Shown here: positions 22,587 through 33,679 of the stretch, piece after piece
Position numbering within the stretch: the first letter of the stretch is position 1
How the letters are laid out: each line of letters starts with the position of its first letter
Assembly: GCA_033002965.1 (NCBI GenBank)
Contig: JAURVB010012656.1
Coordinates: 1-64,000, forward strand
Reading direction: 5' to 3'
Length of the DNA: 64,000 bases
Source of the DNA: Piper betle
Lineage: Eukaryota; Streptophyta; Magnoliopsida; Piperales; Piperaceae
Program-made: the position numbers and the translations under genes
Notes under the pieces: generated by a model
What the model was told of the DNA's origin: nothing
Database searches by the model: none
The model's input: the letters and a program-made list of their open reading frames with translations, nothing else

Positions 22587-23950
22587 TGGGATTTACTACA
22601 ATTAAATTCCAAAAATCGGTAACCAAAAAGATAGAATAACAAGCAAACCAACTATCACTATAAACACAAAACTAGAAAATAAATGAGACACCAAACTTTA
22701 TTTTGAAAACGCCCAAATCAGTGGGAAAAGTCACAGTGGCAACGAGTCAAAATTCACCTCATTTTTCAACAATTACAATTATAAAATCCATAGACAACAA
22801 ACTCCCAAATGCATATAAAATCAATCACCAATAAATTAAATAATTAATACAAGAGAAAGAAAACCTCTGAATTTTGTGAATAATAATGACAAAACGACAA
22901 GTTGACGGTCCACACTAAAACTTCACTCCAATCTTCCACTCAACACCAAATCAGCCTTTCACCTTTTTCTTTCTCCCTATTGATCTTTCACACAATTTAG
23001 GCCACCAAACATGGAATACGTTCTCTCTTTTCTATCACCTTGAAAACCTTTAATTTACATAGAAGTAGCCACAAAACATGTCTAAACAGGTTATACGTAT
23101 AAATGGGCAAAAATAGGGTTAAAAAACCCACTTAAACGAGTGAAACAATGCCACAACGGCTTGTTGAGTTTTCCCTGACTTGGGACATGGTGAGGGAAAA
23201 TACAAATAAACCTCCCCTTCACAACTCCATGTAGCAATCCTAGCTGGCATGGGAAGCTCCCACCATGCCTGCTCCACCATTGCAAAATAAAAGCTTATCT
23301 TTAATTACTACCTTAGTCATCACGTCTAACACATTCTGATCAGTGTGAATCTTAGCCAACATAAGTGATTTGCTGATACGTTGAAACCCATCAACTTCAT
23401 CAACAAGGAGTTCAACCCATTAAGGTGATCATGAATTGACATTTTATCCTTCATCTTCAGATTGTATAATTACCGCCTTATCAATTAAAGACTTACCCTT
23501 GTACACTCATTAAAACTATCCGAGAATTCTTTGATAGTAGTATATGTTGTCTTCATATTAGAGAGAATATAATTCTCCAATGCTAGGATAATACCGGCCT
23601 AAGCAATCTCATCTTTCTTTGCAAACTAAACATATATCATCGCTTTTGGCTTGTCTTACCTCTCCTTCAAGGCAATTTCACATTTATCCTTTACTAGTAT
23701 GGTTGCAGATCTTCACTTTCCATATAGCAAAGTTTTTCTCATTAAATTTGGGAGTTTCATACTTTATGATTTTTGACATTTTGTCAAACATCAAATAGAC
23801 ATAAAAAATGGCCACAATCTTAATTGGCCACGATCAGGCAACCAAGCTCTAATAAAATTTGTTAGGATTTACTACAAATAAAATTCGAGAATTGAAGACA
23901 ACAAAGATAGAATAACACAGCAAACTAACCAGATCACGAAAAACATTTCC
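22587..23950 (-). mobile_element. Copia-type retrotransposon remnant
   Basis: Two direct repeats beginning TG(G/T)(G/T)A(G)GATTTACTACAA (22587 and 23860) look like start segments of LTRs read on the plus strand. Just left of the right copy, AAGCTCTAATAAAATTT (23844-23860) is a degraded complement of a tRNA-Met-type primer site, which fits a minus-strand element with its 5' LTR on the right. Between them lies a copia-like gag fragment, and no pol is seen. The right LTR is cut short near 23950 by CACTA-derived sequence. Confidence 0.5.
23283..23795 (-). pseudogene. Copia gag remnant (UBN2-like)
   Basis: Minus-strand translation gives an N-terminal KYETPKFNEKNFAIWKVKI segment, typical of copia Gag (F-G-NF-WK pattern), and farther on LKMKDKMSIHDHLNGLNSL, the usual following helix region. 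Several stops and frame changes interrupt it. No zinc knuckle, protease or RT follows, so the element is either gag-only or strongly deleted. Confidence 0.6.
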
Positions 23951-23951
23951 C

Positions 23952-24540
23952 CTAATTAGGATTCTTTCCAAAAGTAATATTAGGTAGTTTGCTCATGTCT
24001 AACAAAGGATCATCGCCAGTTAATGGTGTTGGTGCACAACGTTTCTCTACATGGCCATTGAAGTTATTTCTATTCCTTCTCCATGTGTGATGCTCCTCTA
24101 ACCATCGAAGTGACTTATATAATATTTCCTTTTTTCCATATTTCAAATGCACAGAGTCTTTATACTTATGACATTCAAGACAAGCTACTTTTCCTTTGGC
24201 ACATTCTGGTAACATTGCAAATGAAGGAAAGTCATTGATTATCCATAATAATACACCTCACGGTAAAGTTTATTTTAGTGTGTATCATAAGCTTGTGCAC
24301 TTGATCCCCACAAAATGTTCAATTCAACTATTAAAGATTGCAGAGATCTATATCATTCCCTGGAGAGTTAGGTCTTGGTATCAGCAATCTTATAAACATG
24401 TAATGTTGTCGCATACACATCTATGGAACCAAATTATACACCTTCATTATCACCGGCCATCTACTGTATTGGTGGCGAGGTTTCCAAATGGGCTAATCCC
24501 ATCACTAGCTAGTCCAATCCGAGTATATCGACATTAATAA
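23952..24540 (-). pseudogene. CACTA (En/Spm) transposase fragment, TNP2-like
   Basis: The minus-strand frame 24215-23952 carries CLECHKYKDSV, then WRRNRNNFNG and LPNITFGKNPN, the order seen in CACTA TNP2-type transposases after their cysteine motif. Upstream in other frames are WIINDFPSF and SPGNDID-type fragments (about 24215-24540), also from that transposase. Stops and frameshifts make it non-functional. More N-terminal pieces lie at 25330-25800, with a TRIM between them, so this was once one transposase gene. Confidence 0.72.
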
Positions 24541-24551
24541 GTAGAAATCTT

Positions 24552-24900
24552 TGTATAAGACCCCTAAAATTAATCATATATCCAATACCAACTGGGGTGA
24601 AATTACTTTATTAGTTTAGTCATTACATATGGTATCAGAGCCAACTCATTCTGTATTTGATGGTGGGCTGGATTGGACGTGAGCTCGAGTTGTTACCATA
24701 GGCCAAACATAGTGATCACAAGGACAAAATTTCCTATGGTAGGTAGATTGTAAGACCTCTAAAAATTAGTCTTACATCTAATATTTACTGGGATAAGATT
24801 CAATTTATTAATGGGAATAAATTTTAGATTTTTAATTTTTGTGAACTACTTTGAAAAAATGACTTAGTCATGTTAACTTATAGTTTAAACGGGGTTATTA
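24552..24900 (+). mobile_element. Degraded TRIM inside CACTA transposase relic
   Basis: LTR piece 24552-24627 (starts TGTATAAGACCCC, ends TCATTACA), internal part 24628-24748 and second LTR from 24749 (TGTAAGACCTCT) to about 24900. The internal part starts ATGGTATCAGAGCCAACTC, an initiator-Met-type primer site, and ends with GGACAAAATTTCCTATGG and a purine tract, as in the TRIMs at 28934-31083. The first LTR is internally deleted. No coding sequence. Confidence 0.75.
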
Positions 24901-24970
24901 TATTTCGCATCAACCTCGTACAATTTTCTTCGTGCAGGAGTATCAACCAGATCTCTCGTAACCCATCTTT

Positions 24971-25162
24971 GATTTGACCAGGTTGATGTCATTTCATTTC
25001 TTTTGTCTCTCCTTTATTATGTTAAGATGTTTCAACTGAGGTATCGGAGGAAAATAATGTAATACTGATTTGACCATTTTGATGTTATTTTATTTCTTTT
25101 TCCATCGGCTTTGTCATGTAAAGACGTTGCAACTGAGTTGTGAGAAGAAAATAATGTAATAG
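24971..25162. repeat. Tandem duplication, 96-bp unit, two copies
   Basis: Copies at 24971-25066 and 25067-25162 both start GATTTGACCA and end GAAAATAATGTAATA. They differ at many positions, so the duplication is old. It lies between the TRIM and the N-terminal CACTA transposase pieces. Confidence 0.75.
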
Positions 25163-25329
25163 TTTCACTTGAATTTTCTTACACTTGTTAATTTCAAGTG
25201 ATTCATTGCCTTGTTCTCATTGTACTTATCTATATGATCCACAAGTACGCCAATGGTCACAATCTTTATAAATAGTTAATTATATAATATGAAATAATTT
25301 TGAAATGCATCAATCTTTTTGTACTCCAA

Positions 25330-25800
25330 ACTTAATTCGTTCACCTTAACCTTAATAGCTTATGTTGACTCCGAGAATTTATTGTGGAAAAGCCATCTTA
25401 AGAAACTAAAGTTGTACATCAAAACATGAATTGCTTCCCCGTATATATACTTTAAATAGTATAACTCTAAGACAAAGACCATCCAAGTGAACTTTGCTTA
25501 TCCGGTATACAACGATGCTTCGGCTTTTTTTATTCTATCAAGAAACTTTTGTGCATCATTGTTAGGGTGCTCATCTCCTTGGACATCATTTATTTGATCA
25601 GCAGTCATGTAAATGTCATTATAAAGTTGAAACATGTCAATATCCTACCCATCATGCATGTCACCAATTTCATCAATGATAATACTACAATCCTCTTCGT
25701 GTATGCCTAACCCTCCCCATTGTTTTCCATCTGCTCCCCTCAACGTGCTAAATCCAAGCTTGATAATTTTTTGCTATGCCATACTTAAGTAAGTGAAAAT
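25330..25800 (-). pseudogene. CACTA transposase fragment, N-terminal part
   Basis: Minus-strand pieces read DAQKFLDRIKKAEASLY (about 25515-25565) and, downstream, an LKMAFPQ..SLEYKKIDAF segment (about 25310-25420). Both are in the order expected before the central region found at 23952-24540. A frame around 25560-25690 includes acidic residues typical of the linker. Many stops. The right end runs toward the LTR that begins at 25929. Confidence 0.6.
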
Positions 25801-25928
25801 TCCTGTCAATCCTATTTTGTTTCAATCAGTTAACATACAATTTAAATTGGACCCCATGAACTTCCACCATCAACTTTTAAAACGGTAAAATCTAAAAATT
25901 TCAACCCTTCAGCATCATATTTTGGTGA

Positions 25929-28900
25929 TGTAACACTCCAATTTGGCCCCAACACGGACCAAAACATAATGTTATAATTCAAAAAGTTGTTGTTAGACTA
26001 TTGATTTAGACTAAAATAGCAAAAGAAAATCCCAACTTTTAAGGAGGGTTAAAACGAAAACCCTAATAGCTCCTACACGACACATGCTGAACATACCACT
26101 ATGAGAGGGATCTTAACTTAAGGGCCCTACCATGAGCACTTCGAGTTACAATAGAGGCAGCACCTCCATGGAAACTAAGAGGATGGAATGTACAAAGAAC
26201 ACTTCTAATTGTCAGTGAAACACGTCCCCACTGCAACTAAGAGGTTAAGCTTTAAGAATGTTAATGCTTAATCTCATGTATGGATCATTTCTTACACTTA
26301 GTTTGATCTTTGAATTAAGTAACTTATTACTTATTGCTAGGCACATTTCAGATAGAGTCACAATGGTCATGGTTACCAATTCTATATACCTCACACATAA
26401 CATGAATGACTATTATCACAAGGCATTCTTTAAGAGCTAGGACTTATGCCCAAACACTTTGTCTTTACTTGGCTTTTCTAGAAGTATGAACCGTATGCTC
26501 CTCCCATGCACGTTACTTTGGAACACAACACATACTTATAACCAAACATAATAAGCGTACCTTGTTATGCTCCAATCATCCAATCTAGAACTTTATGGCT
26601 TAAGCAAACCCTGCAAAAGATTAGTAGTTAATAGCCCCAAAGGTAACTCCCTTGCATAAAAGTTTAGTTAAATAAAATATAATATAACACTCAACACACA
26701 CCATACACATCAAGTCCTCAAGCATCACTCAAACATATTGTATATCATAATTTCAAGCCCACTTAGGGGATTATGTTAAATTTGATTTCTGATCACAAGT
26801 TACATAACTCATCATAAGAAAACTACAACGCATAATGAAAAGCCAACACCCCCACCATAAGCCTCTCGATCCCTCCACCAATGCCGACCAATGCTAAGGG
26901 AAACATACTTACATATATGTAAGAAAAATGTCATCAAGTTTGATTACAGGTCTGAAAATAACTAATTAAAATATCAAATTGGCTTATGGGTACCCTAGTA
27001 CCCACAAAGATAATCTTGAAACTTCCATGAAACCTCACAAGACAGCAAGTTATATGAGAGGCACACTAAGTACTCTCAATCATATCATACAACATACAAC
27101 ATAAGCCGATGTACAAAGTACGACGAGCATAAACATAAACATACCAACTTATGCATTCTCATCCTCCATATATTACCCGTCATCGTACTCAAATAGCTCA
27201 AACCAATGCTGTAAATTCTAGAAATACGTTGCGTTGTGTAATACCCTCATGCATTACACTACTTAGGGTGGAATGAGTACTAGTGCAATCTGTATATTTC
27301 TATATATCTCTCATACTCGTAAAACCACAAACCCTCATAATACTTATATAATAGGTTTGGATAGAGATTTATATCATAGGTTTTCTAGATTTACTTTTAA
27401 AACCATCAAGGGATCTCATCATTGAAGTTTTATTAAACGAAGGAAAAATCCGGCTAAATGTTCTAACATCGGTAGGATCCTATAAAATGCCACTAACGTC
27501 ATCCTATCATCTAAAATCATATGAAAAACTCCTCGGGAGTCAAGCAAAAGATGAAGTAGAAGAGTCCTATAAACATGGGAGAGTGGAGCTCCTTATCCAA
27601 ACTTGCTGAGCTAACTCTGCATATCCTTGCAATGCAATGAAACCCTATTCACACCCAATCACATGGGCATGCGAAACGAGGCAAAGCCTCTCACACATGC
27701 ACAAACACATTCACCACTTTAATTAACTCAATTAGGTTAATTAATTACATGCTAATCAATATTAAGCAATTTAATTAAAGTTTAGATCATTGCTGGCACA
27801 AGTAGAGAGTAATTTCACTTAAGCCTTAACTTTAATTCCCCAAACAACTCTAGGTCCGCTATTTTTCTGATGGGCCAAACCAGCTCCAAATGGGTTAATA
27901 TTTAGAAGGTTTGGTCCTAACATAGTAAGGAACAATCACAAAAATTACCATGGGCTGCTAGAAATAGTGTTCATGGGCTACACACTATTTTGGTGCTACA
28001 CAGATCAATCTTGACCTCTACGAGTTGAGAAATTTCTAGAGGCTACTATGCTCATCCAAAAACTCTGAAATTTTAGGGAGGTCTTGGTGGCACCTAAGGT
28101 CTAGTGAAAATTTTCCACCATTTGACTAGGTGTTAAAATTTCACAACACAAGCTTCAGAACTAGGCTTTGCCCTTGTGTTCCTATCCATTCAAACTAGCT
28201 GATTTAATTAACCACATAAATGATATACAAAGTATCCCAAGTTTTTGAGTTATAATTAGACATTTGGTAGAATGTTTCATGATTTTACCATGCCATAATA
28301 AGTCCTCTAACCTATTCAAATACTAGCCCTAACTTTGGATTTTGATGCAGCAACAACACAAAAGTGCGCATCACAGCAAACATAGTCCAGGATTAGGAGT
28401 TATATTCACGCCCTTAAAAATATTCATTTAGGATGGTATTTTAGGAAAAGTTGCTAAGACTTAAACATGTGCAAAAGATTGAATTAAAAGCACAACAATA
28501 ACATTGTGGGAAAATTGGTGAAATGGGCGGCTAAGTCATTGTCACCTTTATCCAAGGTTTGCACTCGAACATGCCACAAACAATCATATCATGCAAAAAT
28601 ATAACCATACAATTTGCAGATTTACATATTAGTGAGTGAATTCAATAAGAGTCATGAAAAATCAGGTCTACGAAACAAATATACTTGAACTATTAACATT
28701 CTCATGGATCTAGCATTCTACAGGAAATGGTATAGCTTCCTATACAACTCCAAATGAGCTCAAACCAAAGCTAAAATGCTCTACAAACATAGATCTACAC
28801 ATATTCTAGCATGCAACAATAAAGAAAAATGACTAGCACTTGCAAACAAACCCAAAAATGGTAAAAAAGGGGAAAGGACCGATTTTTACCTCAAAGAAGC

Positions 28901-28933
28901 TAGGATGAGGTCTCTCAGGACTTCCAACCCCAA
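25929..28933 (-). mobile_element. Diverged long LTR, element-A superfamily, inverted
   Basis: The plus-strand start TGTAACACTCCAATTTGG is the LTR 3' end in minus orientation. Conserved landmarks follow in the order seen in the solo LTR at 35818: TTACATATATGTAAGAAAAATGT (about 26911), the TATATAATAGGTTTGGATAGAGATTTATA block (about 27344), ATAAAATGCCACTAACGTCATCCT (about 27482) and a donor-like GAG|GTAAAAAT (28882-28892, minus). The GC-rich 5' section expected next is missing, and TRIM sequence starts about 28934. Short frames here (for example 26258-26440) are not gene-like. Confidence 0.65.
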
Positions 28934-29912
28934 GACCTTCAACTCGTAGTGGCTAAAGAGATGACATAAACTCATTATATTGTACTTTGAGTTGGGTCTT
29001 TACAGATGGTATCAAAGCAACCTGGTTCCGTATTAGAAGGTGGGATGGACTAGTCATGTTGGTTAGATTACCGGTCACGGGCTAGAGAATAACTTGTGTT
29101 GGGGGCTAGCGACAGACCAAGTGTAGGGTCATTACAGATATTGTGAAATCCCTCAACTTAGTCATATATCTGATACCTAATGGGGTTAAATTCGATTTAT
29201 TAGTGGGAATAGATTATAAATCTTCAACTTGGTTATCCACTTTTGAAGAAATGACTTAAACTCATTATGTTCCACTTTGGGTTTGGTCATTATAGATGAT
29301 ATTAAAGCAACTTGGTTCCATGTTGGATGATGGACTAAATTATGAACGTTGGCTAGGCTTCTAGTCATGGGCCAGAAAAAGATGTGGGCTAGTGCTAGTA
29401 ATGGATCAAGTGTAGGAACATTGAGAACAAAATTTCCTATGGTGGTGGATTGTGAAATCCCTCAACTTAGTCCCCATCTAATACCTACTAAAATAAGATT
29501 TAATTTACAAGTGAGAATGAACTATAGATTTTCAACTTTGTTTAACCACTTTTAAAAAGATGACTTAGCCTATTATTTTGCACTTTAGGCCAGGTCATTA
29601 TAAATGGTATCAAAGTATAGCTTTGTGTTAGATGGTGGGCTGGACTAAGGAAGTTAGCGAGACTACTGGCTAATGGCCAAAGATGGACACAAGCTGGGGC
29701 TAGCAACGGCTCAGGTGTAGGAATTTCATGGACGAAATTTCATGAGGTGGGTTGATTGTAAGATCCCTCAACTTAGTCTTACAACTAAAAATTCTAACAG
29801 GGTAAGATCTTGTTTATAAGTGGGAATGGATTATAGATTTTCAACTTCGGTTAACCACTTGTGAAGAAATGACTTAGGCCTATTATATTGCACTTTGGGC
29901 TAGGTCGTTACA
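28934..29912 (+). mobile_element. Tandem TRIM multimer, LTR-int-LTR-int-LTR-int-LTR
   Basis: Four LTRs alternate with three internal regions: LTR 28934-29004 (5' truncated), 29142-29294, 29451-29602 and 29757-29912; internals 29005-29141, 29295-29450 and 29603-29756. LTRs start TGTGAAATCCC or TGTAAGATCCC and end (T/C)GTTACA, CATTATA or CTTTACA. Internals begin ATGGTATCAAAG (mutated primer site, the best being 29007-29018) and end with GACGAAATTTC or ACAAAATTTCC plus a GGTGGGT purine tract. The period is about 306-309 bp. The form fits unequal recombination between the LTRs of a TRIM. No coding sequence. Confidence 0.85.
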
Positions 29913-30176
29913 CATATCAAAACAGCATTGGTCAAATGCATCAAAGGTGGTCTGCAGACCAACACAACCCCCTAGTGGGTGCAAGGGCACTAGCCAGGTG
30001 CCTTTGTGTCCACAAAAGGGGGAAAACCTCATTTATAAAGAAATGACTTAAGCCTATTATATTGCATTTTGGGCTGGGTCATTACACACGTATCAAAGCA
30101 AGATTGGTCAAATGCATCAAAGGTGGTCTGCACACCAACACAACCACCTGGTGGGTGCAAGGGCGTTGGCAGGGTG
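29859..30176 (+). repeat. Tandem duplication of TRIM-LTR end plus unique sequence, about 173-bp period
   Basis: The last 50 bp of the TRIM LTR (ending at 29912), plus a following block containing GGTCAAATGCATCAAAGGTGG and CTGGTGGGTGCAAGGGC-type sequence, occurs twice: from 29859 and again from about 30031. The block after the LTR does not match the TRIM internal region, so this is a chimeric unit. Confidence 0.7.
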
Positions 30177-30558
30177 AAAACCCTAAGTTTTGGAGCAAGG
30201 TTGTTGGGCCAATACCTTTGCACAAAGATTGGAAGAGTTGAAAAAATGATTGGACACAAAAGTGTTCGCTGGGTGCCTTTCCTCCTAGTGCAAAAATTGC
30301 ACACGCAGTGTTTTCACTCTAGGGCATCCAGAAATGACCTTGAGAACTACATTGTGGGTCCCATAGTTTAGGATCGACTAAAAGGGGTTTCAAACAAATG
30401 AAATGCATTTCAACATGCGTAGAATATGGTCCTAAAGTCTAAATACAACACGATAAACACAAACCAAAATTGCAACATAACGACCATAGCAACATGGTGT
30501 GTAATCGAGTGTGTCTAACACCGGAGAAACTAAAGCCATGGTCCATACAACATACTAA
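30177..30558. other. Spacer, nothing recognised
   Basis: Between the duplicated block and the intact TRIM. Short frames on both strands overlap the repeat and show no domain. Confidence 0.5.
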
Positions 30559-30563
30559 TTATA

Positions 30564-31083
30564 TGTGAGATCCCTCAACTTAGTCCCACATCTAATACCT
30601 ACTGGGAGAAGATCCTGTTTATAAGTGGGAATGGACTATAGGGTACCCATTTAAAGAAATGACTTAGCCCATTATGTTGCACTTTGGGCTGGGTCGTTAT
30701 AAATGGTATCAGAGCTGACCTGGTTTCGTGTTAGATGGTGGGATGGACTAGGGACGTTGGCTAGGCTACCGGTCACGGGCCAAAAAGGTCGTGGGCTGGG
30801 GTTAGCAACGGGCCAAAACTAGAAACGTTGGCTAGGCTGCCGGTCACAGGCCAGAAAAGACGTGGGCTGGGGCTAGCAACGGGCCAAGAATAGGCATTTC
30901 GGGGACGAAATTTCCTGAGGTGGGTGGATTGTGAGATCCCTCAACTTAGTCCCACATCTAATACCTACTGGGAGAAGATTCTGTTTATAAGTGGGAATGG
31001 AATATAGATCTTTAACTTCTAGGGTACCCATTTTAAAGAAATGACTTAGCCCATTATATTGCACTTTGGGCTAGGTCATTACA
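30564..31083 (+). mobile_element. Complete TRIM with 5-bp target-site duplication TTATA
   Basis: LTR 30564-30701 (138 bp, about 16 bp deleted), internal 30702-30929, LTR 30930-31083 (154 bp). Both LTRs start TGTGAGATCCCTCAACTTAG. TTATA flanks both sides (30559-30563 and 31084-31088). The internal region starts AATGGTATCAGAGCTGACC (primer site) and ends with hairpin ATTTCGGGGACGAAAT (30896-30911) and the tract CTGAGGTGGGTGGAT. An internal segment (GGCCAGAAAAGACGTGGGCTG type) is duplicated, making it longer than the 157-bp internal of the copy at 55996. A TATA-like TTTATAAG lies in each LTR. There is no coding capacity, so replication must use proteins from another element. Confidence 0.93.
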
Positions 31084-31088
31084 TTATA

Positions 31089-32448
31089 TCTTCGTAACAC
31101 ATACATGGCCGAGAAAATAGGCCAATAACAAGCTACTCGATCCGGTTCAAGGCCGAACTGTTAGTAAAACCATCTGGCAAATGACTTGGGTTTGACAACC
31201 TCCCCTAATTAAGGGGAAAAGGTGATCTAAGGGATTTACTACGAATACCTCAAGCCATGAGGTGGTCCAGAGGTCAAACTGACCTTGCAATGTATCTGAT
31301 TATGTTGAGGGATACCCTACAAGCAATAGGATCATGACTAGCTCCAAAAACTAGATCAGGGCAAAGGTATGGTCCACAAGATGTGCTAAGAGGGCCTAAA
31401 TGGTGCCCATTGATAACTCTCGAAAAGAGTTATTATTTTGCTTTAGTTGAATAAGTTTTTAAGGCCTTAGCTCTGTTTTTATGTTTGGTTTGATTGAAAA
31501 AGAAGATTTTTAGGAAAAATGTATATATTGTGAATTGTTAACAATTACCTGATTTAATTTTGATTAATAACAACTATCACTAGGAAAAGCTTGAAAAGAG
31601 TTGGTAGCAAGATGTGCACTCTTTAATCATGCAATGATTCTAATTAGGAAGTTACTAGAAGTAGAGGATAAATACCACAATGATGGAAAGTAACTTCTGC
31701 ACATGGGTTAAAGAATAAATATGAGTACAAATGTGCCAAATGTGAAGAGATTAAGGCAGAAGTTGCTAAGATGTATATATGATATAATGAGTATTGTGTC
31801 TCGAATTACGAAGTTGTAAGGAAGGTGAGTAAAGTAATTCTTATCCAACAAATCTACCCGATGGTGAAATTGCACATGACTAATGGTGAGCTTAGGTGGA
31901 TAATCTCACTATCTCCCACTAACACTAAAAGTTAATTAAGGGGATAAGTACCTTGCTACCCAAGTTAGAACCGTAGCACATGAGCATAATGATTATTTTG
32001 GACCCCTCTGAATGTGCATACTATGAGGGAGTTCAAGAAATATGCTAAGCATACTATGAGGGAGCTTCATGCAATACGCTAGGAAGGATCCAAATCGCTT
32101 AACTACCTCAAAGTTGTTAAAATGTACCCACTCACACACTTAAGAGGCGATCCCTTCTAGAGAAGAGCTGACTTCTTTTACTCAATTTTCCTTCTTCTAG
32201 AACTTGGAGCATTGACTTCTTCTGATTTGTGAGAGGGAGAGGTTCCGATAATTTGTGGAGAAAGGAATAGAACAAAGCCAGAAAGAAGGTTCAAGCCAAG
32301 GCTTCATTGACCCAAATTTACATAATACCATTTTTTCTTATTTTTCTTGTATTGTTTTCTTGATGAATTTCATGATGTTTCTTAAATCTTTCATTGGATA
32401 ATTTGTATTGATCTATGTTACGTGTTTAAAATATATAATATTTACCCA
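31089..32448. other. Intergenic, no supported gene
   Basis: AT-rich. A small direct duplication containing GCATACTATGAGGGAG(T/C)TTCA occurs at about 32015-32095. Nothing else was recognised. Confidence 0.5.
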
Positions 32449-33583
32449 TGTTTTTAATATAATTTTGTACTTACCGGGTATAAACATTATTAATTAAGTG
32501 ATATTTTACTTTATTTTTTGGTGTTAATTAATATTTTATTAGATATGCTTAATTTTGGTGTTTCAATGCAAAAAGATGAATAAATTAAGCTTTGGAATTG
32601 AATAGTCATGATATTTGGCCCCACCCAATGGCTACAAGTTATGGTGTTCAATGGAGTCGAGGAGTTGGGAACTTGAACCGACATCATAATTAACTAAACT
32701 ACGTCGATTTGTGAACACCCTCTTCGAATTCTTGTATCTCCACTTCTATATAAAGGGGTGGTCATTTGTTGTTGATCATATCTCAACTTTTGGCTTAGCA
32801 GTGTAGTGAAATAAGTAGTTTTAATTTTTGTAATTTCTTTCTCTTTCATAATAAAAATTCGTTTCTTCTTTATAATGTTTTCTATTTTTATTATGGAGTA
32901 GTCTTATATTTCGTTCTAGAGAAGAATGGAACTTAACATGATTTAATTGAATTTATTTCAAGCTTTTACTCTTTTATTCAATCATATTGTTTGAATTATC
33001 ATATTCTTTGAATTATCATATTCTAAATGCTAATAATAGATTGATCGCCTATCTTAGATTATGAGGTTTAATTAAATTTTAGGAGAAATTAATTAGATTA
33101 GCCATTGATAATTCATCATACGATGAGTCTTTTGACTTGTTTGTCATTGTGGTTGGGAGATGTCCTCGCATGCGATTGTAAGGCAATTCTTAATGCATTA
33201 TTTTGTTGATTAATCAATTATCACCAGGAGGTAGAAATTGAGGCAAAATAATAGAAGCATGAAGGAGCGGGAGCCACCATGTCATATAATTATCCTCGAT
33301 TGACAATCTGAGGGAATAAAAGATAAGAGTAAGATATGATGAAGATTAAATTGATGTTAAGGGAAATTTGACTCTAGAACGCGTTTTATCATTTTAACTT
33401 CTTCTTTTATTTAAAGTTATTATTTAGATTTAGTTAAGTCAATTATTTTTGTTTTACTCTTAATTTTATTTTCTTTAATTAATTTAAGGAAATTCATCTC
33501 TTTGTGGGAACGATACTCAAATTGATCATTATATTGCTTGTTTCGACCGTGTATACTTGCATGATATTGTAATTATTCGAACA
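32449..33583 (+). repeat. 5' LTR of Athila-like element
   Basis: Starts TGTTTTTAATATAATTTTG and ends TTATTCGAACA. A TATA box TATATAAAG lies at 32747-32755, followed by GGGGTGG. By eye it matches the 3' LTR at well over 90 percent, with scattered substitutions and short indels. Confidence 0.88.
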
Positions 33584-33587
33584 AGTT

Positions 33588-33606
33588 TTTGGCGCCGTTG
33601 CCGGCA
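33588..33606 (+). promoter_or_regulatory. Primer binding site, tRNA-Asp type
   Basis: TTTGGCGCCGTTGCCGGCA lies just after the 5' LTR. GGCGCCGTTGCCGG is the usual primer site of Athila and some Tat-lineage elements and is complementary to the 3' end of tRNA-Asp. Confidence 0.82.
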
Positions 33607-33679
33607 AGATTGAATTTTCTTAGTTAATTTAGGATTAGAATGTTGAGTGTCTTCTTTTATTTTTTGATTTTCATCTTCC

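Noticed and set aside
28934..31083. Cassandra-type TRIM with an embedded 5S rRNA promoter
   Set aside because: No 5S internal control region is visible in these LTRs.
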